From contig JAPNXP010000011.1 in the NCBI GenBank assembly GCA_028753945.1, positions 2,294,001-2,358,000 of the forward strand: a stretch of DNA of 64,000 nucleotides, given 5' to 3'. How positions within the stretch are numbered: position 1 is the stretch's first letter; the number at the start of each line of letters is the position of its first letter. The notes under the pieces were generated by a model. The model was not told where the DNA came from and did not search any database. It was given only the letters and a program-made list of their open reading frames with translations. A program made the position numbers and the translations under genes. Shown piece by piece: positions 1-12,600 of the stretch. The DNA is from Hexactinellida sp. DTS-2022 (taxonomy: Eukaryota; Porifera; Hexactinellida).

Positions 1-2340
1 TATTTGCTGTGATAATCCTCTGATAAGATGTATGCACTACTGGATCTCCCGTTGAGATAAAAGCTTCACTGTCATTTCCACTGATATCAATCAGTGGAAA
101 ATCAGATGCACCCTGCACCCTTCTTCGAAGATCCTTAGATAACTTTTTTATTTGAATATTTCATTCAGGCAACTAGATTTATAAATAGCTTTTCCCTCAT
201 CTAATGTAAATGTCACATCATGTTTCTCAGTAGGCAGTAATTCTGCTAAGTTAAAAAGTTCCTCATTACTTGTGTCATTTCTAATGGGTCAGCCTCTCTT
301 TCTATAAGACTCCAATCAATATCAGAAGTATTTAATCCAACATAGGAATTTTTTAGGGGACATCTCAGTGTTAATCCATTCTCTTTAATATCTGATAAAT
401 CAAAATTCTCGCATTTTCCACAATCATGGCAAAGGCATACATACAGCCACTCATCTAAACTGACTTGATTTGCACATCATCAAGAATTAAGTGCTCTGAT
501 GTCCAATCACGTGGGTCGAATAGTCCAGTGCTATCCTACGCTGATATCTAGATTTCTTGCTCCAATTAGGATGCTGTACCAATAAAATCTTATTGCATAC
601 AACCTTGGATCGAGAGATATTTATCAAGCCAAGGGCATCCATAACATTTGAGTGGTTGTGCCAAAATAGCGTTCAAGTGGATCTGTTCCATTTCGCACGA
701 GATACAAAGGTTTTCCCAAGAGAAGATATCTTTAATTTAGCAGCACTTAGTAATGCGTCATTTAATGTACATTGCAAATCGTTGTAAAGTTGAGCAGGCA
801 TTAAGGACGTGGTGTTTTGTCTGTATAGGTAAAAAGGTAAATATGACGATGTGCAATATTGCTCTAAGTTGTTCGGAAATTGACATTTCAATATATATGT
901 ACATAAAATGAAAGAGCACCATAAAAATCTTACCTAACATACAATATGTTTCTCTATCGATAACAATTGATATGGTATTCCTGAAAATGAAGCTACATCG
1001 TTTGTAATCGCATCTACAAAGCAGAGCAAAAAATTTTTTGCATTTGGTACATTCTGTTTATCTTGAGGGTATATCAATGTTTCAATATTAGCATTAGAAC
1101 TAAACATTTCTTTTAAATTATATCTTGTAATTTTGACACACTCAATTGAAACCTCCCTAAGAAACGTACACCATAAACGTTTAACAAGATGCTTTGGATC
1201 AAAGTTACATGTTAAAAGATCTTTATCTGCAACTAGATCAATTAATGGATTTATATGATAACATTTCATAAATTGGAGAGTTCGAAGGTATTCTAATGGA
1301 CATGATATGTTCAGCAACTTTTTCGTCTAGTTGCATCCCCATCGGTACACAAGTTAATTAATGGAAATCCAGTTTTTGCTTTTAATGTTTCATTAACCTC
1401 ATTTATAATTCTTTATGTCCCCGAGTAGTCATCTTTCTGACAAGTTGGTCACATAATTATTGTTTGAATTTCAGATACTGCATTTAAAGGTGTGATGCCA
1501 ACTACTAGACATTCCTTTGGAACATGAAGTTGGTCTGAATCTATCTGTTCTTTGATCACCTCGCAGTCTTCAAATGAATTTAATGTCAAATTAACACCTT
1601 TTCCATGTTGATAGCATGTACCATAAGCTTGATTGTCTCTAGGACAATAATAAAGTCTCGGGTTTATATACGTCTCAAACATTTTCAAAGATAATGCATT
1701 TATACCTTCAATGTCTAAATTAATGTTACTTTCAAAACAAATTCTAATTGGAATTTGCACTGAATAAACTATAGGTATACAAGTTTTGGCCACCTTATAT
1801 GCTGTAGAAACACTAAGTTATACCCCTGCCCGATATAAAATGTCAAGAAAACTTAGACCTCCAAATTTCAAGACCAAAAATGCCAAGTCCTTATCATTTT
1901 GGCTAGGTCTTGATCTATACATATTATCAACTGCATTGAGAACTTGTGATATAATGTGTGAAATACTTCGTCGATTTCCTATTGCAATTGAGAGGAGCTC
2001 ATGGAGACGTGGTACATTCTGCTCAGAATTATTTACCAAAATCACTGATGCAAAGCTAAAGTTCCACAAAGTTTTTAATATCTGAACTGTTTATTTAACA
2101 AGTGAAGACGCAACTCTCGTTTATTACTTTGACAGATTTTAACTTTATTTGCTAATTGTGAATGATTTAAGAACTTATTATTTAATGTGCTAATATATGA
2201 ATCGTCAATATTTATAATGCTTCTGTCAATAAGTTTTTTAAAGCTTGTATTCCATTCCAAATTTATGCAACAACTATTTGATGGTTGTCCAAAAGATATT
2301 GAAAAGATCATGTAATCATTTCCCAAACAGTCAATATGAT
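1..2340 (-). pseudogene. Broken transposon-type protein, family uncertain
   Basis: Minus-strand open segments follow one another in protein order: 2326-2075, 2069-1818, 1793-1449, 1317-934, 891-673, then a decayed tail to position 1. They are joined by stops and frameshifts. Recognisable patches are FDPKHLVKRLW (about 1190), PQDKQNVPNAKNF (about 1050) and a downstream LMPAQLYNDLQ block (about 810). This order resembles, from memory, a repeat-encoded protein family common in basidiomycete fungi and found in some invertebrates; I cannot name it with certainty and KDZ-type transposases are another possibility. The 3-prime end runs off the window. No terminal repeats were found. It is not a host gene as far as I can see. 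Confidence 0.45.
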
Positions 2341-2849
2341 GGAAAACACCATTCTAAAAGGTAGCTTAGGATATATCATTCATCAGTTGAAATGTAAAAC
2401 TGCAGTAAATATCACCAAATATTTTTGGAGTTTAACCATTACATTTTCTCATTGAAAGGTATTTATTTTTAGATTTTCATCTTCTTACATGTGATCAGTG
2501 AGATTCATGTTTGCACTTGCATTGGAGTTAACTAGCGCGCTTCGCTTGCTAGGTCGATTCGCCGCAGAACACAACCACACACCAACCGCGAAGCGGTTGG
2601 TGTGTGGTTTATATACTCCTAATATTGATTATAAAGCTTAAATAGGCGTAATAGTCGAATTAAAAAATCTGAAAATTTAGTGATTACGTCATCATGCGAT
2701 AATGAGTAAGCATATTGGCAATCTGGTTTGACCAACGTGTCCGCATCGTTAATGTACATGTTCGATTAAATTTTCAGATTTTTATCTCTCAGAGGGCGCG
2801 AATTATGTGCGATTAAGTGAATTTTCAGGGTTCTTCGAAATCTAGTTCG
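2327..2849. repeat. Spacer with a perfect 17-bp hairpin
   Basis: No gene is visible. At 2573-2609 two perfect 17-bp arms (AACCACACACCAACCGC and its complement) flank a GAA loop. Just upstream (2533-2552) is a short GC-rich imperfect palindrome, TAGCGCGCTTCGCTTGCTAG. Both stand out from the AT-rich surroundings. They sit between the two minus-strand coding segments of the same relic and may be an internal insertion or a structural element of that transposon. Confidence 0.5.
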
Positions 2850-3143
2850 TTATGTGCTGATGAAATAGGATTTCCAATAGATATGGAAGTATTTTCTGTA
2901 TCTACAGTATCTAATATCTCTTTCTCTGCTTTCTGAAAATAATCTTCTCATTGTGATGTGGCTTTTACATTTCTTTATACGATTTATCTTCTCCTGGTAC
3001 TTATTGATGCAACTACCAATATGTCTTTTCCTATTATAATGGTTCTGATCAGTTAGATTCTCGTTACACCCCTCTGTAGGGCACAAATTAATATCACTTT
3101 CAGTTAGAGCCATATACCAAAGTTTATGTGCGTATTTACGCAA
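2850..3143 (-). CDS. Short ORF with a possible zinc finger
   Basis: This 97-residue ORF lies upstream of, and on the same strand as, the relic at 1-2340, so it may be its N-terminus. It contains LCPTEGCNENLTDQN followed by HYNRKRHIGSC, a C-x4-C...H...C spacing that could bind zinc. The rest is basic (many R and K). No family was recognised. It may equally be a chance ORF. Confidence 0.3.
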   Translation of the reverse strand: MRKYAHKLWYMALTESDINLCPTEGCNENLTDQNHYNRKRHIGSCINKYQEKINRIKKCKSHITMRRLFSESRERDIRYCRYRKYFHIYWKSYFIST

Positions 3144-5300
3144 ATTCTGCTAGTAAAGAACAAACTTTGAGAATAAAGGGTGTGTAATATAGTAGACATT
3201 CAAATATTTCAAAAATACATATTAAATCTGATTGACTGCATTTAAATATGATATAATATTATATCTCAACAAAGTAAATAGAACCGGCGTAAGAAAATAT
3301 CTGTGGGCATATTTTTGGACATCTGGAATTTGGTTTATATTGAAGTTAAATATGTCTACTTTATATTAAAAACACTGAAAAACCCCAATGATCCTGGACA
3401 CGATATTTCCCATCACCTTGAAGGAGGGGGACTAAGCAAGAATTTATTGTCCGAATTGTATATTTTCCGTTAGCCATATCCCATAATCAATTTATACTAA
3501 GATGTTATTATGATATCTAATATATAGTATAATTCAACCAATGATATCAGAATATTCAAAAAAGAAGTCATTCTCAAGAAAAGTGTTCTCAAAATCTGCA
3601 ATCAAGCATTAGTAACTTTCTATAACCGCAAAATAGAAATTCCAATTGTCAAAAATCTAATACTTTGAATAGTCATAACAACCAAAATATTTCTTAAACC
3701 AGAATATTCTGAATTCAGTGGTAACCACGAATTCAAGTTTCAAGAGAATGATAATTTTGTCTTATTTCCACTGTGCGTAGGTCACGGATGAGATAATCAC
3801 TTTAATTTCACGGAGATAAGCAAATAAACAAAAGGTTAGCGCGGCCTAGATTTGTTTGACCTCTTCAAGCACTCCTAAATTACTCATTTTGTATGAAGTC
3901 TATGCGAGCATGCCTCGAATTTGTTACTCCTAGAATATGATCCCACCAAAATTACACGCCTCCAGGCGCGTCTATACGACTGGAGGTAATCCTGGAAGAC
4001 TCCCCAATGGTTGCACAGTGCATAAACAGAAGACTATCCAATCGTTGCACAGTGCATTCCGTCCAAAGGGGTTTATAAAGAATTTTATAATTTTTTTATC
4101 TTTCCCAGTAATCAAATTAATTTTTTATATCGCTGATAAGCGCACAATTTGCAAATCAGCGCTAAATGCTTAATGTTTAGGGCTAAATATTGACATAATT
4201 AATAAAAAAATTGTATCCAGGATACCAAAGAATTATTTTAATCCAATTTATTTCATGAAAATAAAATAAACTGATTTCTATGATTCTTTGCTATTTTCAA
4301 TTTCCCAACTCTTGTAATTGGTATGAATCTAAAATATTTAAAATTTGATTTCGAAATTTTTCTTCAATCACCTCGGAACAAGTATAGTATGTACACATCA
4401 TTATGTAAATTACCTTTTTTTCATGATGTAGATTGGATAAGATTATTCACACATTATTGCTAACTGCTCGCATCTACACTCTCCCTCCTTGACTATTTCA
4501 CTAGCAATTTTCTCCCGTCCTTAGGACCACTCTCTTCTAATAACAAATTTGTTGGGTTCATTCTCTTAGTAGGGTGAAGATGGCCGTTAATCGAGTTACA
4601 GGCAATAGAATTATATAAATGCCGAGTGCTGATATTTTGGCTCAATAGTGTCTTTGACACATGAATCCACTTCATGGTGTATTTTATTCTCTACTAGACG
4701 GCATTTCAATTAAATCAACTTGTCCTCTCTAGGAAAAGATAGAGATAGGGATGTTTAGAAGAGTATTTCACTTTTACACTTTTGTGCAGTTTCACTTACT
4801 TCCTAGTTAGAATAGATTCGGTTTACTACAACCATATAATATTCAACTTCACTACTGATGTGGAACTGAGGTTCTGGGGTCTAGCCAAAAGACAAGGTGT
4901 TGCAATCTAATTTAATATTATTCGTATATTCATTAAGGTGCCAGAGAAGCACTATAGATCCTTGAATTTTCATTTAACCTTACTCGATGGAGGTTTGTAA
5001 TTTTTATAATTGTATTTTTTAAGTGCGCAAGAGTTTCTACTGATTAAATAAACAACCACCTCCGTTCAGAACTATTTTTGGGTAAATCTCGAAATCTATT
5101 TATTTTGGATCCCATAAATGTTAGTTTGGTTAATATAAATTACTTTCAAATCATCCGTACATGAATTCGGTGAACATAATATGTATTCCTCCATTAATTA
5201 ATTATACAAATACCGGCAATTTGAAATTAATTGAGGAATTGAAATTAATTGTTATTGTATACTAGCCCCAATCATGAAGAGATTACTGATATTGCTTGCA
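3144..5300. other. AT-rich DNA without recognisable content
   Basis: I see no gene, inverted-repeat pair or tandem array here. A short stretch around 3945-4070 holds a repeated GTTGCACAGTGCAT (two copies about 40 bp apart). ORFs in this stretch are short and lack coding character. Confidence 0.5.
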
Positions 5301-5426
5301 CAGTGGCGCAGTAGCGCGTTACCACTGGTGGGACACAGGTGGGGCACAGCCTGCCTCAAGTGGGATATGAGGTGGGGCACGCTCAAATTCAGTTGTGACA
5401 CAGGCCCCACCCTCCCGCCGCCCCTG
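5301..5426. mobile_element. hAT-type MITE, 126 bp
   Basis: The GC-rich block begins CAGTGGCGCAG and ends CCGCCGCCCCTG. The flanks TGCTTGCA (5293-5300) and TGTTTGCA (5427-5434) match at 7 of 8 positions, as expected for an aged hAT 8-bp target duplication. The body repeats GTGGGRCACAGG-like units. No coding capacity. Confidence 0.65.
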
Positions 5427-6399
5427 TGTTTGCATAAAAGTATGAAATTGAAATATTTGAAATTGTATACTTTTCATGTACTTATTTTAGAATTTATTAA
5501 TTTGAAAGGTAACATTCTCATCACCTTCCAAAAATCGCATTTACAAATATTTGATTTTATGAAACTATTTACAAATATTGGAATTCATGAAACTGAGCAT
5601 TTATTTTGTTAATGGATGTTGTGCTAATTATCATTACATTAATTGTGACAATCTAATGCAATAGAATTTAGATCAAAATCTCTTGTTAGGTCATGATAAT
5701 TTAAGGGAGTACTTGAGCCGTCCGTACAATATTTCAACTGCTTCGATGGATTTTATATAGCATTATCTTGACAACACACCAAAATAATTATGTATAAACT
5801 TCTTATTTCTCTTCATACATCTATTTTAATGGGTCTACATTATCTACATTATCTTAAGTATTGCTTAGTAAATTATATATATTACGTATAGCCAAATGTG
5901 CATTGAAAATATCGTAAACCCGGTCTTCGTATGTTCTTCTAAAAATACTCATTATGATCTAGAAGATAAACATATTTTGTCATATGCCTTTATATGGTTT
6001 TCATTGCTTGGCCCTTGCTACCCAAACGCCGCCACTGTCTGGGAATTTAACATGTCTAGTGGATCTTATGATTGAGAGAGTACTATGTCTTACATTTTGG
6101 ATACACCTATAACATATCTTGTGGAGGGAAACTGTTATATTGATTGTTGCGAGAGTGATATATTCATGGTTACTTAGTGAGATTAATCCTAAATTTTCAT
6201 AAAGTGATAGGAATATATTTAAAAGTTGACCATACTACACAAAACAAGATCTACTACCAACACCCTACCTTACTACAGAAAACTCACAACCTATTGCAAA
6301 TTACAATGGATTAATTCAAGAATTTATACTATTCCATTAATTTTCAAAGATACAACCTTTTTTAAATTGCCACTAGCCACTCTACTTTTGTATTTAATA
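5427..6399. other. AT-rich DNA without recognisable content
   Basis: No gene or paired repeat was found. ORFs are short with no family resemblance. Confidence 0.5.
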
Positions 6400-6941
6400 T
6401 ACACTCAAACCTCCCTTCACAGTGGGAAAATCATCGGTCATAGCTCAAATTTTTAGGTCTGTGTATTTGCTCAATTTCTTAAATATGTGTTGCTAGTATT
6501 GTCAAGGACCATAGAAATTGAATTTATTTTAGCAAATTCCATCTGCAAGTCAAGATATTATAATTTGAATTACGATCATTAACTATGGTCTCCAAGATAA
6601 AACTCGAGTTTTCCTATAGGATCAAGTTTCAAGTGCTAAATTTACAGCATAAAAGAAGCTTTCTAGAGCACTTGAAAGCATACTAGTATCAGTTTTTCTT
6701 CTAGTTTCCATATATTTGTCTATAATTAGTACATATATTATGGTTTCCGAATTCGTTATCATTTATTTTATTCAGTTTTCGATGAGACTTTTTGTATATT
6801 TAGTGCCCGATCTTATATGGTAAGATATCGTCAATTATTACACCAAATCTATCTTAAACTACAGAAAATTCTCTTTAAGATGTAACCAGTCACTAATTGA
6901 CATCTTTGACCCAAAAATGTTACATACATTATTAAACTGTC

Positions 6942-7343
6942 CAAGGCTGGATTCGGTTAACCGGCTAACCGGTTAACGGTTAGAGATATTATTAACCAGT
7001 TAACCGTTCTGTTGAATATCATCAGAGTTATTGCGAAATTAATGTATAAAGTGTTAAAAATCTTTGACCTTTATAAGAATATGAAGTCCTAAATCCATTT
7101 CTGATCACCACTTATTATATTTTATTAGACAACATTGATTTAAATTTACCTAAAGTATGAAATGTACAAGTTAATATACTTATGCGGTTATACTTTTAAC
7201 AGCTGAGTATTATTCTGTAGAATAATAATAAAAAATTATAAAGGATTTATTGTATTGAGTAGGATGGGCGGTTAACCGGTTAACCGTGGCGTGAAATCGA
7301 ATTGTAACCGTAGGCTCCGATCGGTTAACTAACCCCACCCTTG
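6942..7343. mobile_element. hAT-type MITE with GGTTAACC-type subterminal repeats
   Basis: It begins CAAGGCTGGATTCGG and ends AACCCCACCCTTG (imperfect inverted ends), flanked by CTGTC on both sides (6937-6941 and 7344-7348). Both ends carry iterated GGTTAACCGG motifs. A second, 5-prime-truncated copy lies at about 13650-13980 in the same orientation, with the same interior. Confidence 0.65.
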
Positions 7344-7977
7344 CTGTCCATCGGACATAAATATCAAAAGATTGAGTTGTTTATTGAATATTCAAATACC
7401 TGTGGTTAAGTATAAATGTAAAATGACTAATATTGATGCATTTAATGTTCTTGAAACACGCAACGATAATACCAGTGAACTGTGTGAAGTATCCGAACAG
7501 ATGGTGTGTTAATTTCAAAATTCAAATCCCAGATACAGAATTAGAAAAAATTTCTGAGTTCTGTCGTAATTAGTAATTTGTTGTTTCTCACATAGTACAT
7601 GATTTTAATCAGTTATAAAGCGGAAAATGAGATGTAATATACTCATTTGTATTCTACATATCGAACATACTACTAGTATGAATAGTTCATCTAGATCGGT
7701 GATAATGATCAAAATAAAAAAATTCGATTTATCTCATTTTGCTAAGTCATCACAACTTAAAAAATTTATGTCATATCAAAAAAATTGTGCCCACTCAATT
7801 TGTTATAGGTGATAACCTATAGGTAACTAATACCTTTTATACCTCTATCTTGCACCTAAATACCTATGACCGCTGATGTACCTGTTTTTTCCCACTGTGC
7901 CCTTATACGTGCACTGCCGTCCGGAGGGTGCCCGTAACTTGGAATCTGCCCGGATATAAGAACTAGTATATGTGCCA

Positions 7978-8180
7978 GGGTGTTATCCAGGCGTAATAAG
8001 CGCTCCTAAAGGAGCGTAATTTGGATGGATTTTAATCTAGGCGTACAAAAATCGTGTCTAGTCGTAGAATATCGAGAGATACTCCCATAGACTTAATACA
8101 AAATGTGCAAACTAGGCGTACAAAATGAAAAATGAACGAGCTCAAACTAAATCTAGGCGCGCAGAAATTTTTGTCTGGAT
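7978..8180. repeat. Cluster of TAGGCG-type motifs
   Basis: The motif C(T/C)AGGCGTA or TAGGCGCGC, usually followed by an A-run, recurs at about 7989, 8038, 8113 and 8153. A short palindrome, CGCTCCTAAAGGAGCG, sits near 8001. The spacing is irregular, so this is not a simple tandem array. Confidence 0.4.
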
Positions 8181-8532
8181 GAAAGCCTGATATGTGCAAT
8201 CCCAGTGTTAAATCCATATTTTTTACTTCATTCAATAATCACAGACTAATGTTTTTAGCAAATTGTGGATGAATTAAGATATGTTTTTGTGCTAGGATTG
8301 GGTTTTGTCCATGTATTATTTTGTTATTAAACTCCATTATTCGTTAAATGATTACAAATCTCGCTTGGCTTTTTACATCAATGATGTGCCCAGATAAGGG
8401 AGGTTTGAGTGTATTATATTGTTTCCTTAAATCATATAATTTGTTAGTTATTTGTTGTTGTGAGTGATACAATATTACTCAAAATCGGATGAGTGAGCGA
8501 AGTATAGTACTTTCTACCACTCCTCAGTTTGT

Positions 8533-9273
8533 CTAACACAACCGAATCGTGCTTCTACACCAACTCCATAACTCCAAGACGTTCCCCTTTTTGGACGTAG
8601 AGTTTCCCTCACGATTGCCACGAAGTGCGACACCCTGACAAGCGCAGAAGTTGATCACTTCTGCTACACTGCGGACGTAATGGGAGTTATCCATTGCCAG
8701 CTTCACGGAGACCTTGTCCATAACCGTCCGGATGCCGCCCGTCTGCAGAGATGTCTTCCAGTCGACCAACTCAACCTCGCAAGACTTGTGAGCAGCGTGG
8801 TTATGATGCTTCTTGATCTCAACGAGGGCATCCTTCCAGTTCTTGCAACGGGTACCCTCTATATCCCAAGTCTTGAAGGTCCCCGTCCTAAAGTGGCGAC
8901 AGCGGTGACAGTACATCTTGTCCGTTATACTTGAATACTCCTGCCAGTCGAACTGCGCATTGTCCGTCACCTTCACTATGTACGAAGAAGCGATTCTTGC
9001 CCTGTACATGCTGGATCAGGAAGCACCTGACAGGTTGCTTGTACTCCACAGTCGTCCGCATCAGCTCGAGGAACGTTGAGGCGCCGCTCGAGGAGCGTTG
9101 AGGCGATCCTCGATACGCAGCATATCGTGCTCGTCCTCAGACGCTTCGCAAAGCTCAGCGGGTTCCGACTCTGAGCTCGACAGGGCACCATAGTCGGATT
9201 CCACAGAAGGAGGCCTCTCCACATTGATACGGGGACGCTTAGCCGAACCCTGTTCAACATATTCAGTCAACAC
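8533..9273 (-). pseudogene. hAT/ZMYM1-like transposon protein, N-terminal part
   Basis: Minus-strand frames read an acidic leader (9273-9061, starting MLTEYVEQGSAKRP), then, after a frame change near 9010-9060, a TTF/ZMYM-type zinc finger region. Its landmarks are FDWQEYSS, MYCHRCRHF, NWKDALVEIKKHH, and CQGVALRGNREG followed by a GN-LEL motif. These are the landmarks of hAT-related proteins annotated as ZMYM1-like or TTF-type. The RNase-H catalytic region and hAT dimerisation region are absent, so only the first quarter or so of a usual protein remains. The block is markedly richer in G+C than its neighbours. No terminal repeats were identified. Confidence 0.65.
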
Positions 9274-9608
9274 CTAAATTTACTGGAGGCTTATGAGTCA
9301 GAATTCTACCATTAAGTGAAAATAAATGGACATAGGGTGCTCTTACCTTACTGAAGACTCGATTTACCTTCGTCATAAATATATCAAAAAAGACTTAAAA
9401 TGACGTGGGGTTTTATACTACAGTACTAAAAATTAGCTTTTGTCTTTGCCCCCTCTAAATTCTGATTGCCCCCTCCCCGATTTCACGCTTCCGACGCCCC
9501 AGGATGAACGTTACTTCGGACTTAAGAAAGTCCATTTTCTAGTTTAAATCTATTTTCATTTGGAAAAACCTCCCTCTCTATTTCTTCCTTATGTATTTTA
9601 ACATTCCA
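9274..9608. other. Spacer with a GC-rich repeat end
   Basis: No gene. At about 9447-9503 C-rich runs (GCCCCCTC twice) end in CGACGCCCCAGG. This resembles the C-rich edge at 59950-60004 and is probably one end of a decayed DNA transposon. The remainder leads into the THAP ORF of P relic A. Confidence 0.4.
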
Positions 9609-12600
9609 TTAGCTGCCATGCCCAACAAGTGTTCGACCCCAGGATGTCGATGTAATTATGCAGGAGAACCGTATGCTCCAGTATTTAAGTTGCCAAGTGG
9701 TCCACCTGAGCTCGTCAACCGTTGGCTCCGAGCGCTCTGTAGAGAAGTAGTCAGAGACTTGAAGAATGTGTTTGCATATTCTAAACATTTCCTCGACGAA
9801 GAAATTCAAACTAATTTTTCAATCCTTCAACCTGATGAATCTTATTAGTGCAGCGGCACAACCATACAATTGTTAATTTTTTTGATAAAAGCACCAAAAT
9901 TTGTACACATGTACTTTGATGTAGTGCGAACATTTTGGATATTGAGGCAATTGAAAGAGTGTCTATATCGGCCATGACAGCTCGTCAAAGTTAACACGTC
10001 CGATAGTGTTCGCCGGACTTGTTTCCCATAAAAACTTGTTCAAATTAAGTTATATCGTCTTTTTATTGTTGAATTCGGTTTCCAAGTAAAATTTCCGATA
10101 ATTTGATATATCACATGACCATATTTGGAAGAGTTTTCCCATAGCAACGCTGGGATGTACCAGGAATGTGTCAAAAATTCCATTCTCCAATTGTGTCCTT
10201 ACCCGATCGAGTGCCCCTCTTTCGACTCCAATCAGCTACCTGAGTATGATTATACACATACCGACCCTGTAAAACGTTATTTGATAAAATTATTCGAGTT
10301 TCACCGTGATTTATCATAAATATCGAATAATTTTACCAAATCACGTTTTACAGGGTCGGTATGTGTATAATCATACTCAGGTAGCTGATTGGAGTCGAAA
10401 GAGGGGCACTCGATCGGGTAAGGACACAATTGGAGAATGGAATTTTTAACACATTCCTGGTACATTCCAGCTTTGCTATGGGAAAATTCTTCCAAATATG
10501 GTCATGTGATATATCAAATTATCGGAAATTTTACTTGGGAACCGAATTCAACAATAAAAAGACGATATAACTTAATTTGAACAAGTTTTTATGGGAAACA
10601 AGTCCGGCGAACACTATCGGACGTGTTAACTTTGACGAGCTGTCATGGCCGATATAGACACTATTTTAATTGCCTCAATATCCAAAAATGTTCGCACCAC
10701 AGTAAAATACATGTGTACAAATTTTGGTGCTTTTATCAAAAAAATGAACAATCTGTTGAAACTTTATGTCTATGTCGCTGGACTATATTTAGAAGTGCCT
10801 GCTAAGCCTAAATACACAAAGAAGCGGTGCCAAGATTCCTTCTCGGTTGTCCATCTCATTTGTCTTCGTCATCTAACATCAAGCATCTCAGATTTGATCG
10901 GTCTTTGAGAGAACAGCAATTGATTGATACTGCAATAGATGAGAGTTTAATACAATACAATCAAGACAAAGTGCTTTTTGAATTCACCACGCTACGAGAT
11001 TTAGTATCCAAAAGAAAGCACTTAGATATGCCTAATCGTTGGATAATTTGGTGTTCTGATGATAATTCCTTCAATTTAATCAAAACTTCTTAACAAGTAT
11101 GTGTTTGATTTCGATTCGTTGCTCGTTGACCATTACCGAAACACTACATACTATTAGTTTCTATGAAGGTGTGCGACTTTCTCTTTCCTTACCTCACATT
11201 AATCATATTCGTCAACTTAACATTCTACTCAAAGAAGTTGAACACCATTCTATCCCAGTTAATTCTCCTGCGACATTCCAACACCACATCAGAGAATCTA
11301 CCTTAAGCATTCATAAAGCCATTGACTTACTCTCCCCTTCAATTAGAGAAGATTCTGCTGACCAGCAGGGTGTATTATTACGTCTTCAGTTCATACTATG
11401 CCAATTGGAAAAACGTTCTGGTCACGAAAACTATAAGGTGATACAACATTGAAACTCTTGTCCTGTCGCTCAAATGTCAGCTTATATCCCCAGTTTGCTA
11501 CAGATATCTTCAGTCACAAGTTTCCTATCCCTGCCGCATCTTTCCACATTTAAACGTTTGTATTCAAATTTTGGTCTGGATGCTGAGTTTACAAACTAAC
11601 TTCAACAATCAGCCACTCAGTTCAACAGATGGGAGCGAAATGTTGTAATCCAGATGGATTAAATTCATTAAAAATAAACTTTTACATACAAGGGGGGTAA
11701 GATAATAGGATCTTCTTTGAATCCTACTGATCCTGCAAAAACCGTTTTTGCCTTCTTGGTGTCAAGTTTGTCAGAAAGATGGTCCAATATTGTTCGTTAC
11801 TTCCCTGTGCCAGCTCATCTGCTGTTGAACTCTTTCCAATTATCAAATAGGTTATTCAAGATGTAGAAGCATGTGGACTCTTTGTTCACATTTTGTGTAC
11901 TGATAATACCCGATGAACTTGATATATTTTCAAGTTATTTTCTCCTGACCGAATCCTAGAGCCTATTGTTCCTCACTCTATGCCTTAAATCGGCCATTGT
12001 TTTGCTTTTTGACTTCGTCCATACAATTAAATCGATCCGTAATAACAGGCTAAATCAAATAGATTATAATAAACTTTCAGTTATCCAGATTTTGACTTTC
12101 AGTTATCAAGATCTATGTACGAACAAAGCAGTTATTGAAAAGATTCGACAATTGTACAAAAGTGATCAACACTATGATGCTAAATTAGTTCCAAGGTTAA
12201 CTTCTAAAGCCTGTTTCCCTTCTACATTTGAAAGACAAAATGTTAGTTTAGCCTTAGGGGTATGTGATGAATCAACAGCCGCTGCATTGAATGTTAACTA
12301 CCAATCTCGACACCAACTTTCTACAAATGCACAGACTGCAGACTTTATTTCCATTGTGTGTAATGTTTGGAAGATATTCAATGTCAATACTCCCAATAAG
12401 GCTATCCTTCTCAAAAGATAAATTTTCCATTCCATTAACCAACAATGATACCATATTTACTTTCCTTCAACGTGTAGTAGATTGGGCTGAGTGTTGGAGA
12501 GCCATGCCAGATCTGAGAGGTAAATTTAGTCTTCAAACCTTACTAGTTTTCGTCACTCTTGTATTGCACTCCCGTCTATTGTTAACCATCTCACTGGAAG

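Larger units (their letters stand above)
6400..8413. mobile_element. Possible mariner-type element bounded by 18-bp inverted repeats
   Basis: TACACTCAAACCTCCCTT at 6400-6417 is repeated in inverted orientation at 8396-8413, each beginning with TA as Tc1/mariner insertions do. The same terminal motif, diverged, bounds the smaller element at 46276-46714. The 2-kb interior has no transposase. It holds a hAT MITE (6942-7343) and a cluster of TAGGCG motifs. Alternatively these are the ends of two separate decayed copies. Confidence 0.5.

Noticed and set aside
10125-10495. Two similar ORFs of about 64 residues on opposite strands (MEEFSHS...)
   Set aside because: They are the same text in the two arms of the palindrome F1; the similarity comes from the inverted repeat and there is no sign of a protein.
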